NCBI GenBank assembly: GCA_011037195.1
Contig: JAAEAF010014526.1
Location: 1-64,000 of the forward strand
Reading direction: 5' to 3'
DNA length: 64,000 bases
Origin: Triatoma infestans
Lineage: Eukaryota > Arthropoda > Insecta > Hemiptera > Reduviidae
Shown: positions 1-10,300 of the stretch, in pieces
Position numbering within the stretch: position 1 is the first letter of the stretch
Layout of the letters: each line of letters starts with the position of its first letter
The notes under the pieces: generated by a model
Databases searched by the model: none
What the model was told of the DNA's origin: nothing
The model's input: the letters and a program-made list of their open reading frames with translations, nothing else
Translations under genes and position numbers: made by a program

Positions 1-369
1 CAGCAGGACATGTTGTGTATTGTCCTTCCATTTGTGCGCATACAGTTTAGCGCCAGTTATCTTCATTATAGTAATAGGTATACATTTATTTATTTATTTT
101 ATCAAGAACGGTTCATAATCTGATAGCTGTAGTGATTTCTTTTCTGTTTCTGTAATTATGGAACCATGGTTTTTTGGCTTTTATATATAAGTGTATTTGG
201 AAGTAATGCTGCTCTTTGGTGAGTGATGACTGTTGAAATCTATTTTGCTAAACTAATTTAATGTAATCATTAATTTAATGATTTTTTTTTTTAATGAATG
301 GAAAAATCCGTATAAGATGCACGGTTATGGGGTCATTCGCTTCTATATATATATTTTTTTTATTTATTT
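1..369. other. AT-rich DNA, no feature seen
   Basis: No coding pattern, RNA or repeat is recognised. The stretch has short T runs only and ends at the SINE that follows. Confidence 0.5.
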
Positions 370-580
370 AAGGCGCGTCAACATTTTTAGTCATTGGCGC
401 CTGGAACCTTCTCAGTACACTGCCGGTCTCTGGATAGTGTTCTCTCATTACGGACAACACTGCCCATCACCGGACAGTGAGCTGTAGAGGCTCCTAGGAA
501 GAAAAAAATCTAACGGTAGCTGGACTCGAACCCGGGTCCTCCACGTGGAAGTCCAGTACGCTAACCACTTAGCTATTCCC
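370..580 (-). repeat. tRNA-derived SINE, family A, copy 1
   Basis: Read on the minus strand, the element opens at about 580 with a tRNA-like head. An A-box-like stretch (TAGCTAAGTGGTTAGCGT) is followed by a B box (GGGTTCGAGTCC), the two internal RNA polymerase III promoter parts. The body (AAGGCGCGTCAAC at its far end) recurs at 62213-62408. Two copies sharing a body plus a pol III head are the signature of a SINE, not of a working tRNA gene, and no complete cloverleaf follows. Such elements move using the enzymes of a partner non-LTR retrotransposon; which partner cannot be told. Confidence 0.75.
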
Positions 581-2044
581 TTCCCTCATTCGGTTCTATT
601 ATTTATTCTTTTGCTGTCACGATTTCTATTCCTGTTATTTGACTATGGACATGGGGAATCATTCAATTTATTAGTTTTTGTTTTATTTATTTTTCTAAAT
701 ACCATTTGTTTATTATCCAAAATTGTAATTACTGTTGATAATTTTATGGTAAGTTGGGCAATCTATTTTTGAATCTATTAATATGATTATTTTTGGTTTT
801 GTTCAAATTTTGACAATTTTTCAATGGATATTTTTATTGCATACAGTTTTGCTATAACTTAAAGGGGAAGTGTTTTGGAACTGCGCCTTTTGTTGTTGTA
901 TTTAATTGTGGATTGTGAATACATCGGGTAATTCCTACCCGATCAACTATTCTAGATATGCCTTGTTAATACTCAGCGTATCTATTACTTAAACTTTCAT
1001 ATATTAGTTATTTTGTTAAAAATTGTTCATAATTAGCCGCAGGAATGTTTGGTACAGATATGATAGTCATGTAAGTTTTAGGGTCATACTGTTTATATAG
1101 GCTGTTTTTTTTTTGTTTTCTTTTTTTTTCTTGACGCTTTATAATATTTATGTCAGAATAGTTTTCTATTAGGCTGTTAATTTAAATAAGGCTGTTAATT
1201 ACCTGGTTGCCTATTTTTTTTCTTGTTTAAAGGGTGAGATTCATCTGTTATTATTTTGATTAACTTTTTGTGTGTTAGTCAATTTCTTTGAAAGTTTGAG
1301 GGGCCATTATGCTCGCTTCACAGAGCATTTACATGAATAGGAGTGGATATAGAGAAGGTTACCTAGGCTTATTCTTAATACGTGATTGTCAATAGTTTGT
1401 AATTTTTTTTTTTTTATTTCCGGGCTTTTGGAGTTTCCATAGATTATACTGCATTAATCAGTAACTAGGCTGGTTTTAACAAGGCGTTATATAAATTTAA
1501 CATATTTATTTGATAGTGGGCGCCGCATGTTGATACTTGATGATTACTTCTTTTATATGTTGTTAGTAATTTAATTTCCTATCCATCCAGAATTCTAGAA
1601 ATTGATGGGATGATTTCTTTTACTTATATCTTATTTTGTTCATGTGTGATATGTCAGCCAGTTTTCACCAGTTCTCTTTTCTTGAAAAAGGTATCACTAC
1701 GTTTATATGGATTTACTTTTCAAGTTTAATTAATTTTTCTTTCAAGAAAACGGGACAGATTCTGCTTTAATATATATAACATGTATAGTATATGATAACA
1801 CGTCACCTATGTATTACTCCAATATGAGAGTTCCATTACACAGTATTTTGTCTTATATTAATGATAAATGATTTTTAACTATAAAGCTATTTAATTTAAT
1901 TTTTTAATCTGGCTTTTCCGAATCTTCAGTAGATCTATTTTTCCTGAAACTTAAACAGTATTTGTTAAAATTATTTGTATTTTCAATAAACCAGTCAATT
2001 CTAACTTCTATCATAGTGTTCAAAGTTTTTTCGAAACAAGATAT
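581..2044. other. AT-rich unique-looking DNA, nothing recognised
   Basis: Long T and AT runs and short random reading frames only. I see no similarity to the repeat families elsewhere in the window. Confidence 0.5.
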
Positions 2045-2091
2045 TAGAGCATCAGAGATATTTTCCGTGATAGCCTGTTTTTTTTTTATGA

Positions 2092-2131
2092 TCATCGACC
2101 GGTTTCGGGCGTTCGCCCATCACAGGATGCT
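2092..2131 (-). ncRNA. Hammerhead ribozyme-like motif, degraded (locus 1, left arm)
   Basis: On the minus strand CAUC is followed by CUGUGA, a GGGC/GCCC stem II, GAAA and ACCGGUC, then GAUG, which pairs with CAUC as stem I. The first core segment has lost one base compared with CUGAUGA, so this copy should not cleave. Confidence 0.5.
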
Positions 2132-2763
2132 TTTTGTCAAACAATGTGATAACATAGATTTGCACAGAGCAAAAAAATTAGTTGATACTAGGATACATTT
2201 ATTTAGTATCAATTTTATTCAATCAAATTCAATACATTCAATTTATTATCAATTTATTTAATTTTATAGTATTAATTTATTTAGCGTCAACTAAATTTAT
2301 TTTAAAATAATTTAATTTTTAAAGGAAATTCTCGTACGATGGCTGGAAAAGGGTAAAAACACAGATACAAGAAACCATTGCAAGAGAGAACTCGGTAAAC
2401 TCGGCCACTATTGTCTTTTAACCCCTCCCTTCTAGAAATCAAATATAAAGGGCAGGTTTTTTAACTACCAAGAGGAGCAATATTTCATTAGTCTAATTTC
2501 TGCATTCAACCAATAACATTAAACACTCAAGAGTGTGTATCAATTAAATTTGCTCTGTGCAGGTCTATGTTAATCACACACTGTTGTTGTGTTGGTACCG
2601 CAGAACTGGAAAGCATCAGAGACATTTTCCATGATAGCCCAGCTTCTTTTTGTCTATCTATGTTTATCTATGTTACCTATGTTTACACACTGTGTTTGCA
2701 CACACAGAGTGTAAACAGAATTTGCTCTGTGCAAGTCAATGCTATCACACTGTGTGACAAACG

Positions 2764-2806
2764 CATCCTGAAGATGGGCTAACGCCCGAAACCTACCGAT
2801 CATCAC
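2764..2806 (+). ncRNA. Hammerhead ribozyme-like motif, degraded (locus 1, right arm)
   Basis: CUGAAGA lies at 2768-2774, a GGGC/GCCC stem II follows, and GAAA is at 2788-2791. The palindrome ACCGGU expected next reads ACCUACC, so stem III and the cleavage triplet are lost. The first core segment is intact. Confidence 0.5.
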
Positions 2807-2870
2807 AAAAAAGAAGCAGGTTATCACGATAAATTTCTCTGATATTTTCCAGCTTTGCGGAACTTACCTC

Positions 2871-3449
2871 ATAACAAGGTATTAGAGCTATGAGAGGTGA
2901 TTAAATCTAGTGGTTTCTGAGTTTCCAATATAGCTATTGCAATAAATTTGTCGCTATTCTTTAGATTATTTGTTAATATTTTTATTGTATTCATCAATTC
3001 CAAGTTGATTTCATCAATTCCAAGTGATGAACTATTTTTAGATAATGATTTTTTTTCTAATTAAAAATAATTGTTTTTCCTAAGTTTCTTGAATACTTGA
3101 AAAGTTTATATTTTTTTTTTTACAAAATTTAGCTTTGTAAAATTTTAGCCAGTGGTCTTGGAAAATAACAATAATTTTATCAGTTTATCAGATTACTCCA
3201 GTATTTAAGAACTACTTTAGTAATTTAGAAATGTTTTATCTAATTGAAATTGTACATTATTTAATAAAAGATTTCTCATATATGGAAAGCTATTTTGTAA
3301 ACATTTGTACAGAACATTAGTCTGAAGATTGCCATTAGTGAAGGCTCGATAGTTTTTTTGATAATGATCGGAGAAAATGTAAGCACTTTGAATGGGCTAT
3401 ATATTTTCTAAAGCCGGTAGTAAAGTATTTCAAAGATTCTTTCACTTTT
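2871..3449. other. AT-rich DNA, nothing recognised
   Basis: No coding or repeat signal is seen, apart from a local doubling of a short stretch near 2992-3022 (TTCATCAATTCCAAGT twice). Confidence 0.4.
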
Positions 3450-4127
3450 AAACTGATAAAAAGGCGGAAGTGATAAGTGATTTAAACTGATAACCGGAAG
3501 TACGGTCTCATTGATTTTTTTTTTTTTTTTTTTACAGTTTTTGTGATTTTCCCGGAAATAGCACTAAAATTTCATTAAATTCGTTTACAACTGCACACTA
3601 AAGGCATAAATCCCATTTAAACATTTGAGGGTAATATTTTTCCGTGAACTTGGGGGTTATGGGGGGGGGAGCTGCAACGTTAAGCTTTCCTCTGAAGTAC
3701 CATTTCAGTATAAAAGTACTGTACTAAAAGATATATTTAAGGTATTGCTATAATTCCAAATTTAAGAAAATCGGATAACCGAAAGTGCGTTTTAATTGAC
3801 TAGGCTTCTGAGTTGTTTGAAATTTTCTCTTTTATAGCTACTAAGATTTTTTTTTTTAAACTTGTAATGATAATTGCTCGGATATAAACCTACCATAGTA
3901 TGGATGTTAGGATTATCTGTAAAATTGCTCATCCAATATTTCTAGGCTTGATCCATCATACACACCATCATCATATAGCATGAAATGTAATCACATTTAG
4001 CCTACCTGTTATAAGTTCTCCCTCACGTACTTAATTACAGACATTAATAAAAAATTCCCAGAGTACAGAAAATTTATTCAAATTGTGATCAATTTAATAA
4101 GAGAAAGTGGTGTGAGTGTTTCAACCA
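3450..4127 (+). repeat. AGR repeat, divergent copy, head-to-tail with the next
   Basis: ACCGGAAGT-type motifs at about 3498 and 3777, a G-run where good copies have GGGGTGGGG, and the AGR 3' end (AGAAAGTGGTGTGAGTGTTTC, near 4100-4120) identify an old copy. It abuts the opening of the next copy at about 4128, so two copies stand in tandem. Confidence 0.6.
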
Positions 4128-4534
4128 ATTTTACTTTCTCTTACTCCTAGTAAGAGGAAGTATTGTAATCGTTTAGTAAGAGGAAGTATTGTAATCGTGT
4201 CAAATTTCCGATATCGAATTTTCACCGGAAATATTCGTTTTGAGGTCCCCTGAGTCCAAAAAAGTGTTTTTTTTAGCAAAGGGTCTGTGTGTGTGTGAAC
4301 AGCATACCTCAAAAATGAAAAACCGTAGAAAGTTGAAACTTGATATGCCATTTAGGTATCACCGTGGCATCTGACAGCGAGTGGGTTATCTGTCAAAATT
4401 CCTCAACCGGAAGTACCACTTTACTTCTTGGTTTTTTTTACGTTTATGCGTATTTCTCAAAAATGGTTCCGACGATTTTCTTCAAACTTGGTTTATACCA
4501 ACCACACATACAATGATCTACAACTTTTATTTGT

Positions 4535-4545
4535 AATGTTTCTCT
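4535..4545 (+). repeat. Target-site duplication, left (Jockey)
   Basis: AATGTTTCTCT occurs here and again at 8188-8198 after the poly(A) tail. In uninterrupted AGR copies the corresponding site occurs once, as AACATTTCTCT or similar. Confidence 0.85.
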
Positions 4546-5297
4546 CACTCCCTCTCTTCTTTGTCGACTTGGCTAAGAATAAAAACAGCAGTGATATTTT
4601 CAAATTACAATACGTGTTATATACAAAAATCACTGTGGAAGAGCCCCGAAGAAGAACAAATATAGCACAGTGTGTCAGATGTCAAGAGTATGGGCACACA
4701 CGTACTTATTGCCACCATCCTTATAAATGTGTGCGATGTGCTGGACCTCACCCTTCCGCTGAATGCCCAAGGCCATTAAACATGCCGGCCACATGCGCCC
4801 AGTGTGGTGGAGCGCATCCCGCCAGTTATAAAGGCTGCATCACACATCGCGAGCTGAAAAAACAGCGATACATGAAACAAATTACTGCCCAACAGTTAAA
4901 CCACGAAAATCAGGCTGTGTTTAGGACACCACCCATCAATGTGAATCCCCCCCAGCGTAATTCATCACAAGCACCTTTACCGCCAAAACGAGCAACCAGT
5001 GAAAACCTCAACCCGGCAGTTCCAGTATCAACCAACCTAGGCTGGAGACAACAATCAAGACCAACACCAAGCTATGCCCAAATAGCCAGCGCCACAATCA
5101 AACCCAATTCGATTCCCATTTCTCCAATAAATCCTACTCCTACAATCCCTCCTCCAAATTTTCCCCCGTCTGCTCCTTCAACTGATATCTCCCATCAATT
5201 GACCTCATTTTTAAACGATTTCAAATCCTTAATTACCCCCCTTATATCCCTCCTAACCACCTTGATATCCCGACTCCTACCAAATACTAATCGATGA
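4546..5297 (+). pseudogene. Jockey ORF1 (Gag-like), N-terminally truncated
   Basis: This encodes the RNA-binding ORF1 protein of a Jockey-clade element, which packages the element RNA. The open frame extends upstream to a TTG at 4428, but its first roughly 40 residues are translated AGR repeat; real ORF1 begins at the insertion junction (4546). What remains is the end of the PRE_C2HC-type domain (VEEPRRRTNIAQC) and three zinc knuckles. Counted from 4428 these are C82-C85-H90-C95, C101-C104-H108-C113 and C123-C126-H130-C137. A Pro/Ser/Asn-rich tail follows. The stop TGA (5295-5297) overlaps the ORF2 start as ATGA. No start codon of the element survives, so it is a truncated relic. Confidence 0.88.
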
Positions 5298-7997
5298 ATT
5301 CCTTGTTCTCAAAACCTCTCACAGTTCTGCTCTGGAACTCAAACGGATTATTGACTCATAAACATGAACTCGAAATACTACTGAATGACAGAAACATTGA
5401 TATAGCACTTATCACAGAAACTCACTTGACTGACAGACATCATTTTCATATAACTGGATACACTACATACAGGACCGACCACGCAGCACAGAGAGCTCAA
5501 GGTGGTACTGCTATCCTAGCCTCACATTCCTTACAACATAATCTGCAATCATTACAATCCTCTGACTCCTATCAATCAACCTCAATATCCCTCAAGTTTT
5601 TTCCTTTCCCTATCACCATATCAGCAGTATACTGTTCCCCTACATTTCCCATTTATTATCCCCAAATGAAATCCCTGTTCCAATCCTTTGGACGCCGATT
5701 TATTGCTGGAGGAGATTTCAATGCTAAGCACCCGCAATGGGGTAGTCGGCTTGCCAATTCACGTGGCCGCCTTCTTAACAATCTGATCCATACCGAACGT
5801 TATTCGTTTATATCTCCTGATCATCCTACATACTGGCCATCAGACCCAAACCGTGCTCCTGATATAGTGGACTTCTTTGTCGCGTCTGGCGTGAGATCCG
5901 TTTTCTCATCCGCACAGACCCTAAATGAACTATCCTCTGACCACTCTCCTGTGCTCCTCACCCTGAATATTACACCTATCCTTAAACCCACGAGACCTTG
6001 CCTAATACAAAGTCCTGTCAATTGGAACTACTTCAAAATTTTTCTCGAAAACTCATTAAATCTTAAAATCTCTCTTAAATCTGCAGACGAAGTTGAAAAT
6101 GCTGTACAACTCCTTACCAACAGTATCCAACAAGCTATCCAACAATCCTCTTCAACCCCTAAAATCCGTTCCTCTCTTCCTAAACAACAACTTCCTAATC
6201 ATATCCGTTCCCTGATTGCAGCTAAACGGCGTGCAAGGAGGCGTTGGCAGCGCACCCGATACCCATCCGATAGAAGAACTTTTAACCAATTAACCAATTT
6301 TCTGCGTGAGCAATTAATATCCTACCGCTCCTCTCAATATGATAAATATTTGGAATCACTTTCCACCGACGACAATTCCCTCTGGTCAGCTACCAGAAAA
6401 ATCCTAAAATACCACACTATCCCTACGCCTATTCGTTCAGAAGATGGATCTTGGGTCAGGTGCGACAAAGAAAAATCCGCTTTATTTGCCAATCACTTGG
6501 AGAAAACCTTTACACCTCATCCTGACCAAAACAATCCAGCACACATGAATCAAGTCATAGAAAATCTAATTGTACCTCATCCTCTAGAACCTCCTCCAAA
6601 ACCTTTTCATCCTTCCGAAGTGAAATCCCTCATTGATCATATCCCTCTAAAAAAATCCCCAGGGCATGATCTTATTACTTCAGAGATTATCCGCCACCTT
6701 CCCCGAAAGGCCATAGTGTTCCTAACCTCAATTTACAACTCTGTATTGCGCACCACCCACTTTCCCATTCAATGGAAATATTCCCTAATTACCCTAATTC
6801 CCAAGCCTCATAAAAATCCCAGTGACATATCCTCCTATAGACCGATTAGTCTCCTCCCCGTGCTATCTAAGATCCTCGAAAAACTACTCCTTAAGCGCAT
6901 TATCCCAATTCTAGAATCCCAAAATATTATTCCTTATCACCAATTTGGTTTCCGCTCCCAGCACTCCACCATACAGCAATGCTTCAGAGTCGTAGACACA
7001 ATATCCTCTGCTTTAGAAAAAAAGAGTTTCTGCCTGGGTGCCTTCCTGGACGTAACTCAGGCTTTCGACAGGGTATGGCATCCAGGGCTGTTATATAAAC
7101 TAAAGCAATTCCTTCCTACTCCATATTACCAAATCCTTCAGTCCTATCTGACGGATCGCTACTTTAGAGTTAGGTGCGGCATTGAGTTCTCCGACATCAA
7201 ACCCATTCACGCCGGCGTTCCGCAAGGAAGCATCCTTGGCCCTGTTTTGTACACGGTATTCACTGCTGATATTCCCACACATCCAGAAACCCTGATCACA
7301 ACCTATGCAGATGATACTGCAATATTATCTACAAATCCTAATCCTGCTCAAACTTCCTCACATATCCAAGAACACCTTGACCTCATCACTTCTTGGTGCA
7401 AAAAAATGGAAAATAAGACTTAATGAAGACAAATGCCAACAGATTACTTTCACTTTACGTAGACAAACCTGCCCTCCCGTACGTATCAACAACAAAGAAA
7501 TACCGACTTCCACGCAAGTACGCTACCTAGGACTGTATTTAGACAGTCGACTTACATGGAACCCTCATACGAGACTGAAAAGACAAGAATTAAATAGACG
7601 TTATGGACAACTACGAAGACTGCTTGGACGGAGATCAACCATAAAGGTACAAAACAAACTGACTTTATACAAAACATTGCTGAGACCTGTCTGGACCTAC
7701 GGAGCTGAACTGTGGGGCTCCGCGAAACAATCCAACATCCAGAGAATCCAATCCTTTCAATCTAAAGTCCTTCGTCATATTGTAAACGCTCCCTATTATG
7801 TCTCTAATTCAACTCTCCACAAAGACCTCAATATCCCTTTCGTTAACAAGCTAATCCGTACACGCTTCCTTAATTTCCACACTAATCTTCAGATTCATCC
7901 CAATCCCACCGCACAAACCCTATCATCTTCCACCCATCCCGACAATCCTCCACGTCGCTTGAAACGACGTTGGCCACGCGACCTCCTAAACACCTAG
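5294..7997 (+). pseudogene. Jockey ORF2: AP endonuclease + reverse transcriptase, one frameshift
   Basis: ORF2 supplies the endonuclease that nicks target DNA and the reverse transcriptase that copies the element RNA at the nick. It starts at the ATG within the ATGA overlap. Endonuclease motifs: WNSNG (residues 14-18), TETHL with E42, GGDFNAKHPQW (D141, N143) and SDHSPV (H217). The RT domain spans roughly residues 440-700: FLDVTQAFD (D586), GVPQGSILGP (641-650) and YADD (671-674), all catalytic residues present. The frame stops at 7421-7423 just past WCKK. The same protein continues in another frame (KWKIRLNEDKCQ... to 7997), ending PPRRLKRRW. The shift lies at an A7 run, 7400-7406. This is a near-intact family member disabled by one frameshift, or a sequencing error in a homopolymer. 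Confidence 0.93.
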
Positions 7998-8187
7998 CTT
8001 CCTTTTCATTCCCTGAGAGTTCCAGCATTGGTTGGCTCCTCTCAACATGCCTCTCTGATTGTGGCGTTGAGTCCTTGGGGATTCAGTGCATCACAGTCTG
8101 TGACACGAATTCACATTTACATGATGTATACATGTACAGGTTGTAAATAAATTTAATAAAGGAGAAAAAATTAAAAAAAAAAAAAAA

Positions 8188-8198
8188 AATGTTTCTCT
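8188..8198 (+). repeat. Target-site duplication, right (Jockey)
   Basis: Second copy of AATGTTTCTCT. The first AA cannot be separated from the poly(A) tail. Confidence 0.85.
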
Positions 8199-8800
8199 AG
8201 AAAAATTCATTTAACAGCACTTATAGGGAAGGGGTGGAATTAGGTTGTTCATTAAAGTACTATTTCAGTTTATTAAACAATTCTATCATCTAAATAATGT
8301 TAATTAGAATTGAATATCTTGTAGAAATTCCGAGTTTCCAAAAAAAAAAAAATCGGATAACCGGAATTGCGTTTACATTACCACTTTCTAAGTGATTTTT
8401 TTTCACTTTTTCGCGATTTTCTCAAAAATGTCTTCGACGATTTTCTTAAAAACTTCCTATATAAACTAAACATACAAAGATCTACAACTTTTATTTAAAA
8501 CACTTCTCTGGGAAAATTGATTTAAGGGCATTTTTGGAGGAGTGGTGGGGTTATGTTTTTCTCTAAAATGCTATCATAGTTGATTATAAAATTCTGCCAT
8601 CAAACAAACTTAATTAGAAATAAACAGATGGCCAAAATTCCGAGTTTCAAGAAAATTAGTAAACCCGAAGTGCGCTTTTACCGGACAGTTTTTTCAGTTT
8701 TCGACGAATTTCATTAAATTTGATGCACTAACTATAGAATTTGTCAATTATAATTTTAAGAACTGGAGTAAAAGAAAGTTGTATGAGTGTTTCACACCAG

Positions 8801-8919
8801 ATTTTTTTTTATTTCCCTCGATATTTTGATAAAAGTATTGTAATCGTAGATTTAAGTATATCGAAGACTTTATTATTAATAATAAACAGTATTTTATTAA
8901 ACAATAAAATACTAGTCGA
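8801..8919 (+). repeat. AGR-like scrap
   Basis: AAAAGTATTGTAATCGTAG near 8829 resembles the AGR opening (GAAGTATTGTAATCG) just after the 3' end of the previous copy. This hints at another truncated tandem copy. Confidence 0.35.
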
Positions 8920-9730
8920 GGTGCTTGAAGGCGCGGGACTTAAGCCAATATGGCTTCACATTCACTCCTAAGACGCCTCCCTAGCCATCTACGTATCTGA
9001 CAATATCTTTAGTAAGATATTCCCAATTCCCACAGACATCATTTGAGAGGGTTGCCTTCCCAAATATGCAGAATTATGAATCGGGCACTGTGGCAGGGGT
9101 ACACCGTTCCATACTTTCTCATCACATTTCTTACAAAAAGGGTTAGACACCGTTCCTATTTTGTGAAGGCTACAGAGTGACCAGTCAATACACCTACCTT
9201 GACTCTCAATATATCTTATTCAGGGAGAGAAGATACTTCATTTCCCCCTCCCCTATACCAATGAAAATCTCTTAGCCTGAAGACACGCTTCCATATCCCT
9301 CCAGTGATTTTCAAGTTTCCTATTCCTTCATTCTTTGACATCCCTGTTGCAAAATTGCTTGGTGATGGCTACTGCTGGCTCTAGGCTACGAAAAAGTCCC
9401 ACTTTAGTCAAATCGTCCGACCTTTCATTCCATGTCCGGGTATCCAGAGGTGCTCTACTATGTTTCACTGAGCGAGCCAAATTCTTCTACATTCACTCAT
9501 TAACTAAGATCTCCAGCACGACCTTTAGTGCAGCTTGAATATCAGAAAGTATCCTTACTTCTTTATCTTCTCATTGTTATTCCTCCACCAAACAGAAGCA
9601 TTCAATGATACCAGTAATCTCAGCTTGGAAAACAGTGACTTTATTTCCTAAAGCCACAGATCTTTCTTTGTAGCCAAGTTCCTGGTCCACACCAAATATG
9701 ACTCTAAATTTAGTTGGAGTTTTTTAAAAT
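8920..9730 (-). pseudogene. Non-LTR retrotransposon 3' part (RNase H and C-terminus), heavily decayed
   Basis: On the minus strand the broken frames read first an RNase H-like block near 9600-9715 (FGVDQELGYKERS, then VFQAEITGIIECF). A remnant of the 'W.PGH' segment lies near 9440, and a C-terminal Cys block (CSLHKIGTVSNPFCKKC) near 9130-9180. Many stops and frameshifts separate these. The 3' end (GCCATATTGGCTTAAGTCCCGCG, near 8930-8955) resembles the end of the element at 35440-36280, so both probably belong to one family. It is a dead relic; clade is not certain (LOA or I group by domain order). Confidence 0.6.
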
Positions 9731-9765
9731 ACAATCTGTAGGAAAGTCTGATATACATAGATCTG

Positions 9766-10076
9766 TAAACGTCTGTCTAAAGGTACCGCCTCTTTGGTAA
9801 AGAGAAGCTGGTGCCAACAAGCCTCAGCCAGGGCCCTCTCTCGGACCTATTAAGTCTTTTAAGGCAAGCAGGACTCGAGAGGGTGCTCTGATCGCAGGTG
9901 CCTCTGATTGACCACCTGGGAGCCCCCGCCTAAATTCCACAGTCCGGTTAAGGACAGGATGAGGGGAGGGTCTCCAACTCGGGGGGCGCCACAATAGATC
10001 CTTGGGGTGTCGCGGTGGCGTAGGCTGAAGAGCTAATTCCCCCGTTACAATCTGTCTATCTAAACGTCTGTCTAAA
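9766..10076. mobile_element. Unclassified insert with perfect 16-bp target duplications
   Basis: TAAACGTCTGTCTAAA occurs at 9766-9781 and again at 10061-10076, bracketing 279 bp much richer in G and C than its surroundings. No ORF, pol III boxes or long poly(A) tail is evident. A long direct target duplication is typical of target-primed (LINE/SINE) insertion, so this may be a SINE or a severely truncated LINE 3' end. It is not one of the three SINE families recognised here. Confidence 0.7.
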
Positions 10077-10084
10077 CTTTCCTG

Positions 10085-10300
10085 ACGTTAAAAAGTAAAG
10101 TAAGTAATAATGCCTATTTTTTCAGGCGGTCTTAACGTTCAACTACCAAATTAGGTATCGTGGACGGTAGCGGAAGCACCTACTTCACTATTATCATTTT
10201 TTAAACAAATATAAAATTTAGCAGTTATAGGCAGGACTCGAACTGGGGATCTCCCAGTTACAAGCCCATGCTCATAACCAATACACCAATACCCGCCTCT
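10085..10300 (-). repeat. tRNA-derived SINE, family B, copy 1
   Basis: The body from CAGGCGGTCTTAACG (10123) to the head at 10298 matches 45070-45241. On the minus strand the head has an A-box-like TGGTGTATTGGTTATGAGC and a B-box-like AGTTCGAGTCC. Imperfect flanks (AACTTTCCTG at 10075, AACTTTCGTG at 10301) look like a decayed target duplication. It sits directly next to the preceding unclassified insert. Confidence 0.78.

Larger units (their letters stand above)
2045..2870. mobile_element. Palindromic element with hammerhead-like arms, locus 1
   Basis: Two inverted arms share TTGCACAGAGCAAA / TTTGCTCTGTGCA, a hammerhead-like block and a terminal block (GGAAAGCATCAGAGA... against ...TCTCTGATATTTTCC). 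The left arm (about 2051-2185) carries the ribozyme-like block on the minus strand and the right arm (about 2540-2870) carries it on the plus strand. An extra terminal block at 2594-2660 suggests a second, nested or rearranged copy. There is no reverse transcriptase. The block composition matches what is known of Penelope-like element termini; the palindromic layout is seen here directly, its origin is inferred. Confidence 0.6.
4546..8187 (+). mobile_element. Jockey-type non-LTR retrotransposon, 5'-truncated
   Basis: The element holds the last part of ORF1 (zinc knuckles), ORF2 (endonuclease and reverse transcriptase), a 3' UTR with AATAAA-like signals near 8150 and a poly(A) tail ending at about 8187. 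An 11-bp target duplication flanks it. The 5' end falls inside ORF1, the usual result of incomplete target-primed reverse transcription. Apart from one frameshift the reading frames are open, so the insertion is fairly young. ORF1 and ORF2 overlap as ATGA. It lies within an AGR repeat. Confidence 0.93.
4128..8800 (+). repeat. AGR repeat copy, split by a Jockey retrotransposon
   Basis: It opens with TTTACTTTCTCTTACTCC and carries a short (GT)n near 4290. A doubled start block lies near 4150-4195. It runs into internal ACCGGAAGT units and ends near 8800 with GTATGAGTGTTTCACACCAG. The Jockey insertion at 4546-8187 interrupts it inside the first internal unit; the sequence resumes exactly after the target duplication. 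Confidence 0.85.

Noticed and set aside
5821..6021. 66-codon frame antisense to Jockey ORF2
   Set aside because: Shadow of the real reading frame on the other strand.
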